Source: Micavibrio sp. UBA1850
Lineage (GTDB): Bacteria > Pseudomonadota > Alphaproteobacteria > Micavibrionales > Micavibrionaceae
Length of the DNA: 51,158 nucleotides
Assembly (NCBI GenBank): GCA_002338525.1
Contig: DDIM01000019.1
Span: 1 to 51,158 of the forward strand
Direction: 5' to 3'
The notes under the pieces were generated by a model, which saw nothing but the letters and a program-made list of their open reading frames with translations, was not told where the DNA came from and searched no databases. Positions within the stretch are counted from its first letter, which is position 1. Every line of letters begins with the position of its first letter. Below, in pieces: positions 15,955 to 24,965 of the stretch. Position numbers and translations under genes: made by a program.

Positions 15955-17226
15955 ATGGGACAGTTTTCACCACCAAAAGACCTTGCATGGCTGTTTTTTG
16001 ATTTAAACAGTTATTTCGCAAGCGTAGAGCAGCAAGATCAATCTGCTCTGCGGGGGAGGCCTGTTGCTGTTGTACCATCAGACACGGACGCCACATCTGC
16101 GATTGCGGCAAGCTACGAAGCCAAAGCATACGGCATTAAAACAGGTACCAAAATATACGAAGCCAAAAGGCTTTGCCCTGATTTGGTTTGTGTTTTGGCA
16201 CGTCACCATATTTACGTGGACTACCATCAGGCAATTATGGCCGAGGTGGAAAAACATATTCCAGTGACAAAAATATGCTCCATTGACGAGGCCGCTTGTA
16301 AATTGATGAAAAACGAGCGCGAAGAAGTCAAAGCGGTAGCACTGGCGCACCGCATTAAAGATGGGTTGAGACGAAATGTTGGGAAACATATAAAATGCTC
16401 AATCGGTTTGGCGCCGAATGCTTTTTTAGCTAAGGTTGCCACTGATATGCAAAAACCCGACGGGCTTGTTATATTACGGCCTGATGAATATGCCGAGAGG
16501 TTGTTTGAGCTCAATCTACGTGATCTTTGTGGTATTGGCGCAAATATAGAGCGACGACTATATCGCGGCGGTATTCCATCGGTCAAAGCGCTTTACAATG
16601 CGGCGCCTAAACAAATTCGTAAAATATGGGGGGGTGTCGAGGGCGAAAAATTTTGGTACCGACTACACGGCTATGATGTTCCGGACATCGAGACTAAAAA
16701 GAGCGTCATAGGGCATAGCCGTGTATTAGACCCGTCTTTCCGATCCTGTGATAAGGCGCTATCGATGGTTTTGCAACTGACGACAAAGGCATGCGCGCGA
16801 TTGCGACGGCATAATTTGTACGCAGGGCGTTTTTCACTGAGTGTTCGTGGTGTAAATGGTATGTATTGGGGAAAAGAACAGCGCATTATACATACGCAAG
16901 ATAGTTTTGTTTTTACAAAAACAGTACAAGAGCTTTGGCATGAAATGATGTACGTGACCCGCTGGTCTCATTTAAAGAAGGTCTCTATCAACCTTTATGA
17001 TTTGCGAGAGGCGCAAAATGTAACACTTGATTTATTTGACCAATCGCGAGAGAAAACGGGAACTGTTATTAACAATTTAGCCTTGTCTCAGGCCATAGAC
17101 GGACTTAACCAGAAATTTGGAAGCAGCACCGTAAATTTAGGGATGTGCCCTAAAACGAGCTCTGGATACGTGGGGACAAAGATTGCGTTTAGCCGTGTGC
17201 CAACCGCTGATGAGTTTCGCGAATAA
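15955..17226 (+). CDS. Y-family (DinB/UmuC-like) translesion DNA polymerase
   Basis: Error-prone polymerase of 423 residues for lesion bypass. The N-terminal palm has FFDLNSYFASVE (metal ligand D16) and SIDEA (catalytic D111-E112). Next come CSIGLAPNAFLAKVATDMQKPDG, the helix-hairpin-helix region (LCGIGANIERRLYRGGI) and the little-finger domain. A TLDLF stretch near residue 362 may bind the sliding clamp. The longest frame begins at 15889, but that extension covers the LexA box and promoter and is unlike the family; the ATG at 15955 gives a standard N-terminus. Length lies between DinB and ImuB, and no imuA/dnaE2 is adjacent. LexA control is very likely. Confidence 0.9.
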   Translation: MGQFSPPKDLAWLFFDLNSYFASVEQQDQSALRGRPVAVVPSDTDATSAIAASYEAKAYGIKTGTKIYEAKRLCPDLVCVLARHHIYVDYHQAIMAEVEKHIPVTKICSIDEAACKLMKNEREEVKAVALAHRIKDGLRRNVGKHIKCSIGLAPNAFLAKVATDMQKPDGLVILRPDEYAERLFELNLRDLCGIGANIERRLYRGGIPSVKALYNAAPKQIRKIWGGVEGEKFWYRLHGYDVPDIETKKSVIGHSRVLDPSFRSCDKALSMVLQLTTKACARLRRHNLYAGRFSLSVRGVNGMYWGKEQRIIHTQDSFVFTKTVQELWHEMMYVTRWSHLKKVSINLYDLREAQNVTLDLFDQSREKTGTVINNLALSQAIDGLNQKFGSSTVNLGMCPKTSSGYVGTKIAFSRVPTADEFRE

Positions 17227-17292
17227 TAAGAAGCGGGGAACTATGTGCGCTGATTATCTGTTGTTTAAGAAGCAGATAAAGGGAGATGCAAA

Positions 17293-17508
17293 ATGACTTA
17301 TAACGAAGGTGATAAAGTTGAGTGGGACTGGGGCGATGGTACGGCACGAGGTGAGGTACAAAAAGTCTATACCCAAAAGATCACACGCAAAATCAAAGGC
17401 AACGAGGTTACGCGAGAGGCTGACGATGATTGCCCTGCATATTATATAGAACAGTCAGACGGCGATGAAGTCTTGAAATCTCACTCCGAGGTACGTAAAG
17501 CGTCTTAA
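17293..17508 (+). CDS. DUF2945/HVA1-family small protein
   Basis: A 71-residue protein resembling the DUF2945 (hypervirulence-associated, Tudor-like) family: YNEGDKVEWDWGDGTARGEVQKV, then the central lysine/arginine-rich ITRKIKGNEVTREADDD, and CPAYYIEQSDGDEVLKSHSEVRK. Family members are small beta-barrel cytoplasmic proteins of unknown function. GGGAG lies about 7 nt upstream of the ATG. A 7-bp inverted repeat (TTATCTG 17254-17260 / CAGATAA 17273-17279) sits just before that site. Only 66 nt separate it from the polymerase gene, so it may belong to the same SOS transcript. Its stop codon lies within a small 7-bp hairpin (17497-17515). Confidence 0.82.
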   Translation: MTYNEGDKVEWDWGDGTARGEVQKVYTQKITRKIKGNEVTREADDDCPAYYIEQSDGDEVLKSHSEVRKAS

Positions 17509-17543
17509 ACGCTTTGTATGTCGTTTTAAAAAAGTTTGGCGCG

Positions 17544-20500
17544 TTATCTACGTAGCTGTTCTTCAAGTTGTCTTTCAATATCTTTAGGAGACCCTGTTTT
17601 TCTGGCAATTAGGCCATAGGCCACCGGTACAACAAATAACGTAAAGAATGTTGCGGCTAGAACGCCGGCAAGTACGACAATACCAATGACAATTCTTGTT
17701 TCCGCGCCTGCGCCTGATGATAGAATAAGAGGTACAGCGCCTGCGAGTGTTGTCAAACCTGTCATAACGATAGGACGAAATCTCGTTTCTGAGGCCTCCA
17801 AAATAGAGCGATTGAAACGCATTCCCTCATCCCGAAGCTGGTTGGCAAATTCTACGATCAAAATACCATTTTTCGCAGCAAGCCCAACCAACATGATAAG
17901 CCCGATTTGAGAGTAAATGTTTAAAGAGTTTCCTGTGATATAAAGACCAAATAAGCCGCCACCCATTGCAAGGGGGACCGTTAACATAATGACAAGTGGA
18001 TGGATCCAGCTTTCGAATTGTGCGGCAAGTACCAAAAACACAACAAGGAGGCCGATGATAAAGACGAAGATGATCGAGTTTCCTGACATCAAATAATCAC
18101 GGCTTTGCCCTTTATAATCGATGATGGCTTCGGCGGGGAGATGCTCACGTACAAGGCTTTCTATGCCCTTTAGGGCGTCGCCTAGTCTTGTGTCGCCTTG
18201 TAAATTCGCTTCAAAGGTGATGGAGCGGATACGATTGAAACGCGCAAGGGTTTCTGCCGCGCCGTATTCTTTGATTGTTACAAGGCTGGAAAGGGGAACC
18301 ATGGTTCCTGTCTTACTTGATTCAACATATATATTTTGTATGTCTGTGAATGAGCGTTGTTCATCGCGCTCTCCTTCTACAATCACGTCATATTCTTCAC
18401 CTCGGCTTAAAAAGGTTGTTATATTTCGTCCACCCATCATTGTTTCCAAGGTTCGGCCAATGTCTTGAATATTTACGCCAAGGTCTGCTGCACGATTGTA
18501 GTTAACTTGAAAATCGATTTGAGGACGAGTTTCCTTATAATCCGTATCCAAGCCTTCTAAGCCAAGATCACTTTGCTCGATTTTTTCTATCAATATGTCG
18601 CGCCATTGGGCAAGTTCTTCATATGTGGAGCCACCGAGTACAAATTGAACAGGTTTTTGGGTGCCGCCCCCAAGGCCCTGACGCATAACAGGGAAGGCTC
18701 TCACACCGGGAAGCTCTGCCAAGTTAGCGCGAACTTCATCCATAATTTCTTTTGCGGGGCGTCGCTGCGCCCAGTCATTGAGGATTATGATGGCAATTCC
18801 ACTATTAAAGCTTTCGATGTTTCCGAAAGCTCTGGGCGCGCGAACGAGAAGTCTTGTGATCTCGCCGCTATCAACATATGGCATCATGCGACGTTCGATC
18901 TCGGTCATATATTCTTCAATATATTTAAAGCTTGCGCCTTCAGGCCCGTTTACGATGATGTAAAATGCCCCTCTATCTTCTGTGGGCGTGAACTCTTTTG
19001 CGATTTTTGGATATATAAATGCCGTTCCCACAATGAGTAGAGCAAACATTAAGATGACAATAATTGGCAGTTTCATACATCTTGTAAGTAGCGATATATA
19101 GCCCTGTCTCAATTTTTTGATAGATTTATCGACCGTTTGAATTAAGCGGTTACCCTTGTCCTGCGAAGGCTTTAAGATTTTTGAGGCCAACATGGGGGAC
19201 AGCGTTAAGGCGATCAGTGATGAAAATCCGACAGCGGCCGCAATTGTAAGGGCAAACTCGGTAAATAAGCGTCCTATGTCACCTTCTAAAAAGGTAATAG
19301 GGACAAAGACAGCTATTAAAACTAGCGTTGTTGCAATGACGGCAAACCCCACCTGACGTGCGCCTTTATATGCCGCAACGATGGCCGTTTCGCCTTTATC
19401 TTGCATGCGGCGGACAATATTTTCGAGCATAACAATGGCATCATCAACCACCAGACCAATGGCAAGGACGAGTGCAAGCAGCGTCAGTAAGTTAATCGAA
19501 AAGTCGAGCGCATAAATGACAATAAACGTTGCGGTTAATGAAACAGGCACGGTGACGGCGGGAATAATCGTTGCGCGAATTGATCCCAAGAAAAGATAAA
19601 TCACAAAGATAACGCACCCAACCGATATCAGGAGTGTTTTATAAACTTCTAAAATAGAGGCTTCGATAAAAATGGCCGCGTTATAGCTTTGCTCAATTGA
19701 CATGCCTTCTGGTAAATTTTTGTTTAAGCGCTCTGTCAACTCAAGCGTGGCATTGGCAACATCAATGGTATTGGCCGTTGATTGCCTAATGATGCCTATT
19801 CCTACCATGGGCACTTCATTCCCTCTGAAGAATGTGCGCTCTTCGACGACGCCCAGCTCAACGCGTGCCACATCACCAAGCCTGACAAGGTAGCTGTTGC
19901 CATTTGCATCTTGTCCCTGTGCAAGGACGAGGGTTTCAAAGTCTTTGGGCTCTTTAAAATTACGATCAACTCGTGCTTTAAAGAGGCGTTCATCAGATTC
20001 CAAAACACCAGCAGGCAGCTCAACATTTTCTTGTCGCAAAGCCGTTTCCACATCGTTTACACTTAGGTTACGCGCGGCAAGCTCTTGTCGGTCAAGCCAT
20101 ATGCGCATGGCATAGGATAGCCCACCACCAACGCGAACGCGGGCAACGCCATCAAGTGTTGAGTATTGTTCAACTAAAAAGCGATCTGCGTAATCAGTTA
20201 GTTCAGATACGCCCATACGATCGCTCACGAGGTTTTGCCATATAATGACGTCATCACTGCTGTCGACTTTTTGAACCTCTGGAGGGTCGGCTTCATCGGG
20301 AAGGTTGTCAGAAATACCTGCAATACGATCTCTGACGTCGTTAGCGGCAGAATCTATGTCGCGATCAATGGAAAATTCTATTGTCACGTTAGACTCACCG
20401 TCTTGAGATTGGGATTGAATAAACTCAATACCTTCAATACCCGCTATGCGCTCTTCAACAATTTCTGTAATTCGCGTTTCAACAATATTGGCAGGCGCCC

Positions 20501-20657
20501 CAGGATAAGATACTTCGACCGTTACAATAGGAGGGTCAATGTCTGGATATTCACGCAAAGATAATCTGTCATAAGACACAATACCAAATGCGATAAGGAG
20601 AAGCGAAATTACGCTTGCAAATACGGGTCTCTTAACAGAGATATCAGATAGTAACAT
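17544..20657 (-). CDS. RND multidrug efflux pump, inner membrane transporter (HAE1 type)
   Basis: Proton-driven trimeric pump of 1037 residues, full length for the AcrB/MexB family. It begins MLLSDISVKRPVFASVISLLL. It has the two large periplasmic porter loops and 12 predicted helices. The proton-relay pair is D405-D406 in GLVVDDAIVMLENI, and ETRFRPIVMTGLTTLAGAVPL is near the end. Last gene of a three-gene operon: its ATG shares one base with the stop of the fusion-protein gene (TAATG). Its closest pattern is the MexK/VmeB-like single-component set with PDIDPP in the first loop, but the drug range cannot be read from sequence. Confidence 0.95.
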   Translation of the reverse strand: MLLSDISVKRPVFASVISLLLIAFGIVSYDRLSLREYPDIDPPIVTVEVSYPGAPANIVETRITEIVEERIAGIEGIEFIQSQSQDGESNVTIEFSIDRDIDSAANDVRDRIAGISDNLPDEADPPEVQKVDSSDDVIIWQNLVSDRMGVSELTDYADRFLVEQYSTLDGVARVRVGGGLSYAMRIWLDRQELAARNLSVNDVETALRQENVELPAGVLESDERLFKARVDRNFKEPKDFETLVLAQGQDANGNSYLVRLGDVARVELGVVEERTFFRGNEVPMVGIGIIRQSTANTIDVANATLELTERLNKNLPEGMSIEQSYNAAIFIEASILEVYKTLLISVGCVIFVIYLFLGSIRATIIPAVTVPVSLTATFIVIYALDFSINLLTLLALVLAIGLVVDDAIVMLENIVRRMQDKGETAIVAAYKGARQVGFAVIATTLVLIAVFVPITFLEGDIGRLFTEFALTIAAAVGFSSLIALTLSPMLASKILKPSQDKGNRLIQTVDKSIKKLRQGYISLLTRCMKLPIIVILMFALLIVGTAFIYPKIAKEFTPTEDRGAFYIIVNGPEGASFKYIEEYMTEIERRMMPYVDSGEITRLLVRAPRAFGNIESFNSGIAIIILNDWAQRRPAKEIMDEVRANLAELPGVRAFPVMRQGLGGGTQKPVQFVLGGSTYEELAQWRDILIEKIEQSDLGLEGLDTDYKETRPQIDFQVNYNRAADLGVNIQDIGRTLETMMGGRNITTFLSRGEEYDVIVEGERDEQRSFTDIQNIYVESSKTGTMVPLSSLVTIKEYGAAETLARFNRIRSITFEANLQGDTRLGDALKGIESLVREHLPAEAIIDYKGQSRDYLMSGNSIIFVFIIGLLVVFLVLAAQFESWIHPLVIMLTVPLAMGGGLFGLYITGNSLNIYSQIGLIMLVGLAAKNGILIVEFANQLRDEGMRFNRSILEASETRFRPIVMTGLTTLAGAVPLILSSGAGAETRIVIGIVVLAGVLAATFFTLFVVPVAYGLIARKTGSPKDIERQLEEQLRR

Positions 20658-21766
20658 TATTCAGTTTCTGTTTTTGATTTTGTTTTATTTTGATTGAGGA
20701 GCTCTGTTAATGTCTCGTCATTCTCTTCGACGGCCTTTATCTCAACGGCCATGCCAGGACGTGCACGCAGCGCGCCATGCGTCACCACCTTGTCACCTTC
20801 AGACACGCCTTTTAGAATTTCTACATCACCTTTACGGCGCGCGCCAATTTCAACCGGGCGGCTTTCAACGATGGTTTTCCCATCTTTTTCTACAACAACC
20901 ATCACTGTATTGTTACGTCCTGCGGTAATAATTGATTCTTCAGGGACGATGAGGGCTTGGCGTGGGTTATTGCTTAGTTTTATACGCATAAGCATGCCGG
21001 CCTTAAGCGCTTGGTCTTCGTTTTCCAATCTGGCTCGTGCGTTAACAGAACGCGTCATAGGGTCAACACGGCTGTTAATACTGCTAATCGTGCCCTCAAA
21101 GGTACGATCTGGATAGGCGCTTGTTTGTGCTTCAACTTTTATTCCCGGCTTGAGAGTAGATAGGAAAATCTCAGGGACTGAAAAATCAAGTTTCATTGTA
21201 CTAATGTCATCAATAGTTGTGATGATGGCATCGGATTGAACGTTGCCAGGCATGGCCATATCGCCAACACTGATATTACGGATACCAACGACGCCATCAA
21301 ATGGGGCAACTATGCGACGCTCATCTATGCGTGATTGAATGGCTTTTATTCGCGCAGTAGAGGCGTTTAAATCACGCTCTTGCTCATCCAGCAAAGAACG
21401 CGCTGCTGCACCGCGCTCCACCAAAGGCTTGAGGCGGTTAACTTGGCGGCGCGCCTCATCGCGGAGATAAGTTTCTTCGGTCAGCTCGGCTTGTTCTTGT
21501 CTTGAATCCATTTCAACAAGAACGTCACCTTTTTCTACTGTTTGGTTGTCTTCGAAGTTAATGGCGGTAATACGCTCTGTCACATTAGAGACAAGGTCAA
21601 CATTTTCGTTTGCTTTTAATGTTCTTAGTGCCTCTACTTCGTCAACGAAATGGACAGGCTTGACCATAGATACAAAGACGGGAGTGGGGGCCTGTTGCGC
21701 ATATGCGACATTATAAGTCGGCAGGCATATTGCCGTTAAGAGCGCGATAATGTGAAAAGGTTTCAT
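20657..21766 (-). CDS. RND efflux periplasmic adaptor (membrane fusion protein)
   Basis: Links the inner membrane pump to the outer membrane channel. It has 369 residues with a signal peptide cleaved after about residue 23 (YNVAYA) and no lipobox. Domains in order: lipoyl half (about 50-95, INFEDNQTVEKGDVLVEMD), a helical hairpin (95-155), the second lipoyl half (RIVAPFDGVVGIRNISVGDMAMPG), then beta-barrel and membrane-proximal domains. The C-terminal 25 residues are charged and low-complexity. It is the middle gene of the efflux operon, overlapping the upstream channel gene by 4 nt and the pump gene by 1 nt. Confidence 0.93.
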   Translation of the reverse strand: MKPFHIIALLTAICLPTYNVAYAQQAPTPVFVSMVKPVHFVDEVEALRTLKANENVDLVSNVTERITAINFEDNQTVEKGDVLVEMDSRQEQAELTEETYLRDEARRQVNRLKPLVERGAAARSLLDEQERDLNASTARIKAIQSRIDERRIVAPFDGVVGIRNISVGDMAMPGNVQSDAIITTIDDISTMKLDFSVPEIFLSTLKPGIKVEAQTSAYPDRTFEGTISSINSRVDPMTRSVNARARLENEDQALKAGMLMRIKLSNNPRQALIVPEESIITAGRNNTVMVVVEKDGKTIVESRPVEIGARRKGDVEILKGVSEGDKVVTHGALRARPGMAVEIKAVEENDETLTELLNQNKTKSKTETE

Positions 21767-23148
21767 AATAGTTCCTCTGGGTGTGTAGAAGGTGTAATGG
21801 CACCACCGATGGCGCTATATAGTGAAATACGAAGCGCAATGAGGTTTAAGCGCTCTGAAATAATTGCTCGCTCAACTTGGCGAAGTTCTTGTAGTGCGTT
21901 AAGCACGGGAAGATAGTCGTCAATGCCTTGGCCGTAGCGAGCTTCGGTTTCTTGAACTGTTTTATCGAGTACAATGCGCCGTTGGTCTAAACGCTCGAGA
22001 AAGTCTCTTTGTCTGTTTTCTTGATAAAGTGCGTTTTCAACATCTCCGACCGCTTCAATATATAGCTGTGTGAAGGCGGCAAGTCGTTCTTGATAGACGG
22101 CCTCGTTTCTTTCAACTTCTGCCTTGCGTTGACCCCAATCCAATAGAGGGGCAACGAAGGTCCCCATAATCATGGACACTGGCCCTGAATAGGCAGCGTT
22201 GTCGGATAGAAGGTAGGATCCATCTAATGTTATTTGAGGAAGACGATTTGCAATGGCCTCTGCGGTGTCGAAGTCAGCGGCAATTAGCGCCGCTTTGGCC
22301 GCTCTAATATCAGGGCGATTAACCAAGATGTCGGCAGGCACGCTGACACGCGGCAAGGAGGCTGTAAAGTCGAGGGTTTCATCTTCTGTGACACGGTTTT
22401 GACCATCAGGCGCGTGCCCCATCAACACATCTAATCTGTTTTCGGATACTCGTCTTTGTGATTGTGCGACAGGGATGAGGCTCAGGCTTTCTGTAACACG
22501 AGACTTTTGCTGTAAAACCTCGACATTCGTTCCAATCCCTTGATCAAAACGAAGCTCGAGTAATTCAAGCAAGTCTTTGTCGGTTTGTACTTGTTGATTA
22601 AGTAAATCAAGAGTTTGTTGGGCCGCTACAGCAGAAAAATAAGCGTTTGCAACCTCGATACTTGTAAAAAGTTTGAGGGCCTTTACATCTTCGACGCGCG
22701 CTGTTGTTTCTGCTATGTCTGCTTTTGTAGCATTGCGGATACGATTAAAAGCGTCTATTTCCCATTGTAAATTAACACCTAATCGCGCAGTTCCTCTTTG
22801 CCCATCGCTGCCTTCCCATTCACGGTTGCCTTCGGCGAGGGCGTCTATTTTGGGGTAAAGGTCACTTTCTGTTTGGCGGGTAAGAGCGCGTGCCTGATCA
22901 ACACGTGCGATAGCCTGTTTTATATCATAATTATTGCCCAGTGATTGCGAGATTAAACGATTAAGCGTTGGTCTTTCAAGGCTGTGCCACCATGGTGTGT
23001 CAGATATGGTTCTATCGTTCACATCCAGTGAATAACTTGACGGCAGGGCTATATCAGGTTTTACATCTGCAGGCTTCGAGGTTGTTTTACACCCCCATAA
23101 CATTAATGGAAAAATAAAGGTGAAAATCGTAATTTTGGATATTTTCAT
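21763..23148 (-). CDS. Outer membrane efflux lipoprotein (NodT/OprM family)
   Basis: TolC-fold exit duct of the efflux system. The N-terminus is a lipoprotein signal with the lipobox LWGC, so it is lipid-anchored like OprM. Two OEP repeats are visible; landmarks are TPWWHSLERPTLNRLISQSLGNN, VNRPDIRAAKAALIAADFDT and FLERLDQRRIVLDKTVQETEARY. I start at the ATG at 23148 (MKISKITI); an in-frame GTG three codons earlier is possible. It is the first gene of the OMF-MFP-RND operon, which is less usual than having the channel last. The promoter must lie in 23149-23320. Confidence 0.92.
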   Translation of the reverse strand: MKISKITIFTFIFPLMLWGCKTTSKPADVKPDIALPSSYSLDVNDRTISDTPWWHSLERPTLNRLISQSLGNNYDIKQAIARVDQARALTRQTESDLYPKIDALAEGNREWEGSDGQRGTARLGVNLQWEIDAFNRIRNATKADIAETTARVEDVKALKLFTSIEVANAYFSAVAAQQTLDLLNQQVQTDKDLLELLELRFDQGIGTNVEVLQQKSRVTESLSLIPVAQSQRRVSENRLDVLMGHAPDGQNRVTEDETLDFTASLPRVSVPADILVNRPDIRAAKAALIAADFDTAEAIANRLPQITLDGSYLLSDNAAYSGPVSMIMGTFVAPLLDWGQRKAEVERNEAVYQERLAAFTQLYIEAVGDVENALYQENRQRDFLERLDQRRIVLDKTVQETEARYGQGIDDYLPVLNALQELRQVERAIISERLNLIALRISLYSAIGGAITPSTHPEELL

Positions 23149-23320
23149 TAATGTCACGTTCGTTTAATTTTTTTTCGCGTTTTAGAGGTAGTGCTATTCA
23201 ATGGGATTACAATTTTTTTTATGACATAGGGAACTTTTTTTAAAAAGAGCATTTCATGTTCTTCAGCCATAAGGTTGTTAGCAACGTTCAATGTGTTTTA
23301 TAATTATATCAGAGACAAAA

Positions 23321-23354
23321 AAACGCCCTCTAAACTATGATGGTTACAAGGGCG
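23321..23354 (-). terminator. Rho-independent terminator of csbD-like gene
   Basis: Stem CGCCCT (23324-23329) / AGGGCG (23349-23354) with a 19-nt loop; on the minus strand the stem is followed by seven T residues. It lies about 50 nt after the stop of the CsbD-family gene at 23404. Confidence 0.75.
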
Positions 23355-23403
23355 CTTTCATATATATAATGAAAACCAGCGAGTGGTTAGTTTTAAAATT
23401 CTT

Positions 23404-23598
23404 TTAAGAATTTTCCCATTTTTTAACTTGCTCTTCGGCTTCTTCACGGACAATACCGTAATTTTCTTGGATTTGACCAACGAGCTTCTTACGGTCTCCA
23501 TTGATCTGGTCGAATTGGTCGTCAGTAAGTTTACCCCACTGTTTTTGAACCTCGCCTTTAAATTCTTTCCAATTACCTTCTGATATATCTTTATTCAT
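23404..23598 (-). CDS. CsbD-family stress protein
   Basis: A 64-residue charged, soluble, helical protein of the CsbD family, general-stress proteins of unknown mechanism. Typical pattern: N-x-x-x-x-G-x-WKEFKGEVQKQWGKLTDDQFDQINGD, then KKLVGQIQENYG and EEAEEQVKKW. AGGAG lies 8 nt before the ATG. It is a single-gene unit with its own terminator. Confidence 0.93.
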   Translation of the reverse strand: MNKDISEGNWKEFKGEVQKQWGKLTDDQFDQINGDRKKLVGQIQENYGIVREEAEEQVKKWENS

Positions 23599-23654
23599 GA
23601 TGTGTCTCCTTTCATGCTATGCAAACGCACGATAGGGACATATCGTTCCTTGTT

Positions 23655-24761
23655 TTATTTACTCAGTATATCTGTTCGGTATAAGTTGATACGCATACCC
23701 CCATGTTGAACGGATTTTTCCATTGGCAGAAAGGGAAGGTCTGTGGATTGTGCTAATATTTTGTCGGTGGTAATGATTCCAACGCGCCAGCCTGAAAAAT
23801 TTTCACGCAATACTTTACCAAGTGTTTGGTATAGCGGGATCAGTTTTTGTGCATCTCCGATGCGTCCGCCATAGGGAGGGTTTACGATAACAAGACCAGG
23901 TGTAGATGTGGGGGGTGTTATATCGCTGATTGCTTGTTGTTTAAAGTTCGTCACCTGATCAACGCCTGCGCGGGCCGCATTTTTAATGCTCATATCTATA
24001 GCACCTTTGTCGCGGTCACTACCGTAGAAGAGAATGTCTGTTTGTGATTGTCGTTTCACGCCGCGCATGTCTTCCCACGCTTGTTTATCAAACGTTACAA
24101 GCTTTTCAAAGGCAAAGTGCCTTAATCGCCCCGGATTAAGACGAGCTGCTATTTCTGCGGCTTCAATCACGAACGTTCCAGAGCCGCACATAGGATCGAA
24201 AACAGGTTCTGTTCCCGTATATCCGCATTGTTGCAAGAAAAGCGCCGCCATATTCTCGCGCATTGGGGCTTTGTTTATCGCGACCTTATATCCGCGTTTA
24301 TGCAACAAGGCGCCCGATGTGTCGATGCTGATTGTGCATATATCATGATCGATACGAGCCATAATTGTTATTTCTGCATTCGAGGAGGGGGGTGTTTTTA
24401 GTGCCTCAAATATTGCATTTCCTATACGCTCTGCCGCGGCGCCAGAGTGATAAATTCGTGATTTAGAACAGCTCACATCAACTTTATATGTGTATTGAGG
24501 ATCAAGGATGTCGCGCCATGGAACCTCTAGGGCAAGCGTATTTAAATGCGCAAGGTTTTTAACTTTAAACGATGCTATGCGGGCTAAAACGCGCGATGCG
24601 CCGCGCACCCATAAGTTGGCACGCCATACTTCGGGCCAGCCGCCTTCGATTGTAACGCCACCTTTTGTGGCTTTTGCTCTTTTAAACCCTTTTTTACGAA
24701 CCTCATCGTAAAGCGCGCTTTCTAAACCGGGGGATGTCGCAAGAAAAATTTCAAAACTCAT
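23655..24761 (-). CDS. THUMP-domain class I SAM-dependent RNA methyltransferase (RlmL N-terminal type)
   Basis: Probably methylates a guanine in 23S rRNA (the m2G2445 type carried out by the N-terminal half of RlmL). Residues 1-150 carry a ferredoxin-like and THUMP RNA-binding region (FEIFLATSPGLESALYDEVR opens it). The methyltransferase domain follows, with the SAM-binding loop DPMCGSGTFVIEAA at 189-202 and the catalytic NPPYGGRIGD at 294-303. At 368 residues it is the short stand-alone form. It is transcribed alone, next to csbD (56 nt gap). The exact target base is inferred from the family. Confidence 0.92.
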   Translation of the reverse strand: MSFEIFLATSPGLESALYDEVRKKGFKRAKATKGGVTIEGGWPEVWRANLWVRGASRVLARIASFKVKNLAHLNTLALEVPWRDILDPQYTYKVDVSCSKSRIYHSGAAAERIGNAIFEALKTPPSSNAEITIMARIDHDICTISIDTSGALLHKRGYKVAINKAPMRENMAALFLQQCGYTGTEPVFDPMCGSGTFVIEAAEIAARLNPGRLRHFAFEKLVTFDKQAWEDMRGVKRQSQTDILFYGSDRDKGAIDMSIKNAARAGVDQVTNFKQQAISDITPPTSTPGLVIVNPPYGGRIGDAQKLIPLYQTLGKVLRENFSGWRVGIITTDKILAQSTDLPFLPMEKSVQHGGMRINLYRTDILSK

Positions 24762-24881
24762 TCTACGTTGTTATATGTTTATCTCAATTTCGCAAAGTAT
24801 AATCTGCATATACGCACTAAATGATTATTCAACGGCATAAAATAGGACCTGCATTCTATGCTTTTAAATAATCATATTTAT

Positions 24882-24920
24882 AAAAAGCCAGCCTGCCTGC
24901 AAGAGGCGAAGCTGGCTTTT
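24882..24920. terminator. Bidirectional terminator after the autotransporter gene
   Basis: Perfect 10-bp stem AAAAGCCAGC (24883-24892) / GCTGGCTTTT (24911-24920) with an 18-nt loop. On the minus strand the stem ends in a T-run, 45 nt downstream of the autotransporter stop at 24966. Confidence 0.88.
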
Positions 24921-24965
24921 CATTACAAGCTGTGTGTTTGCTTTTTTCTAAAAGAGGAGGCTTGT

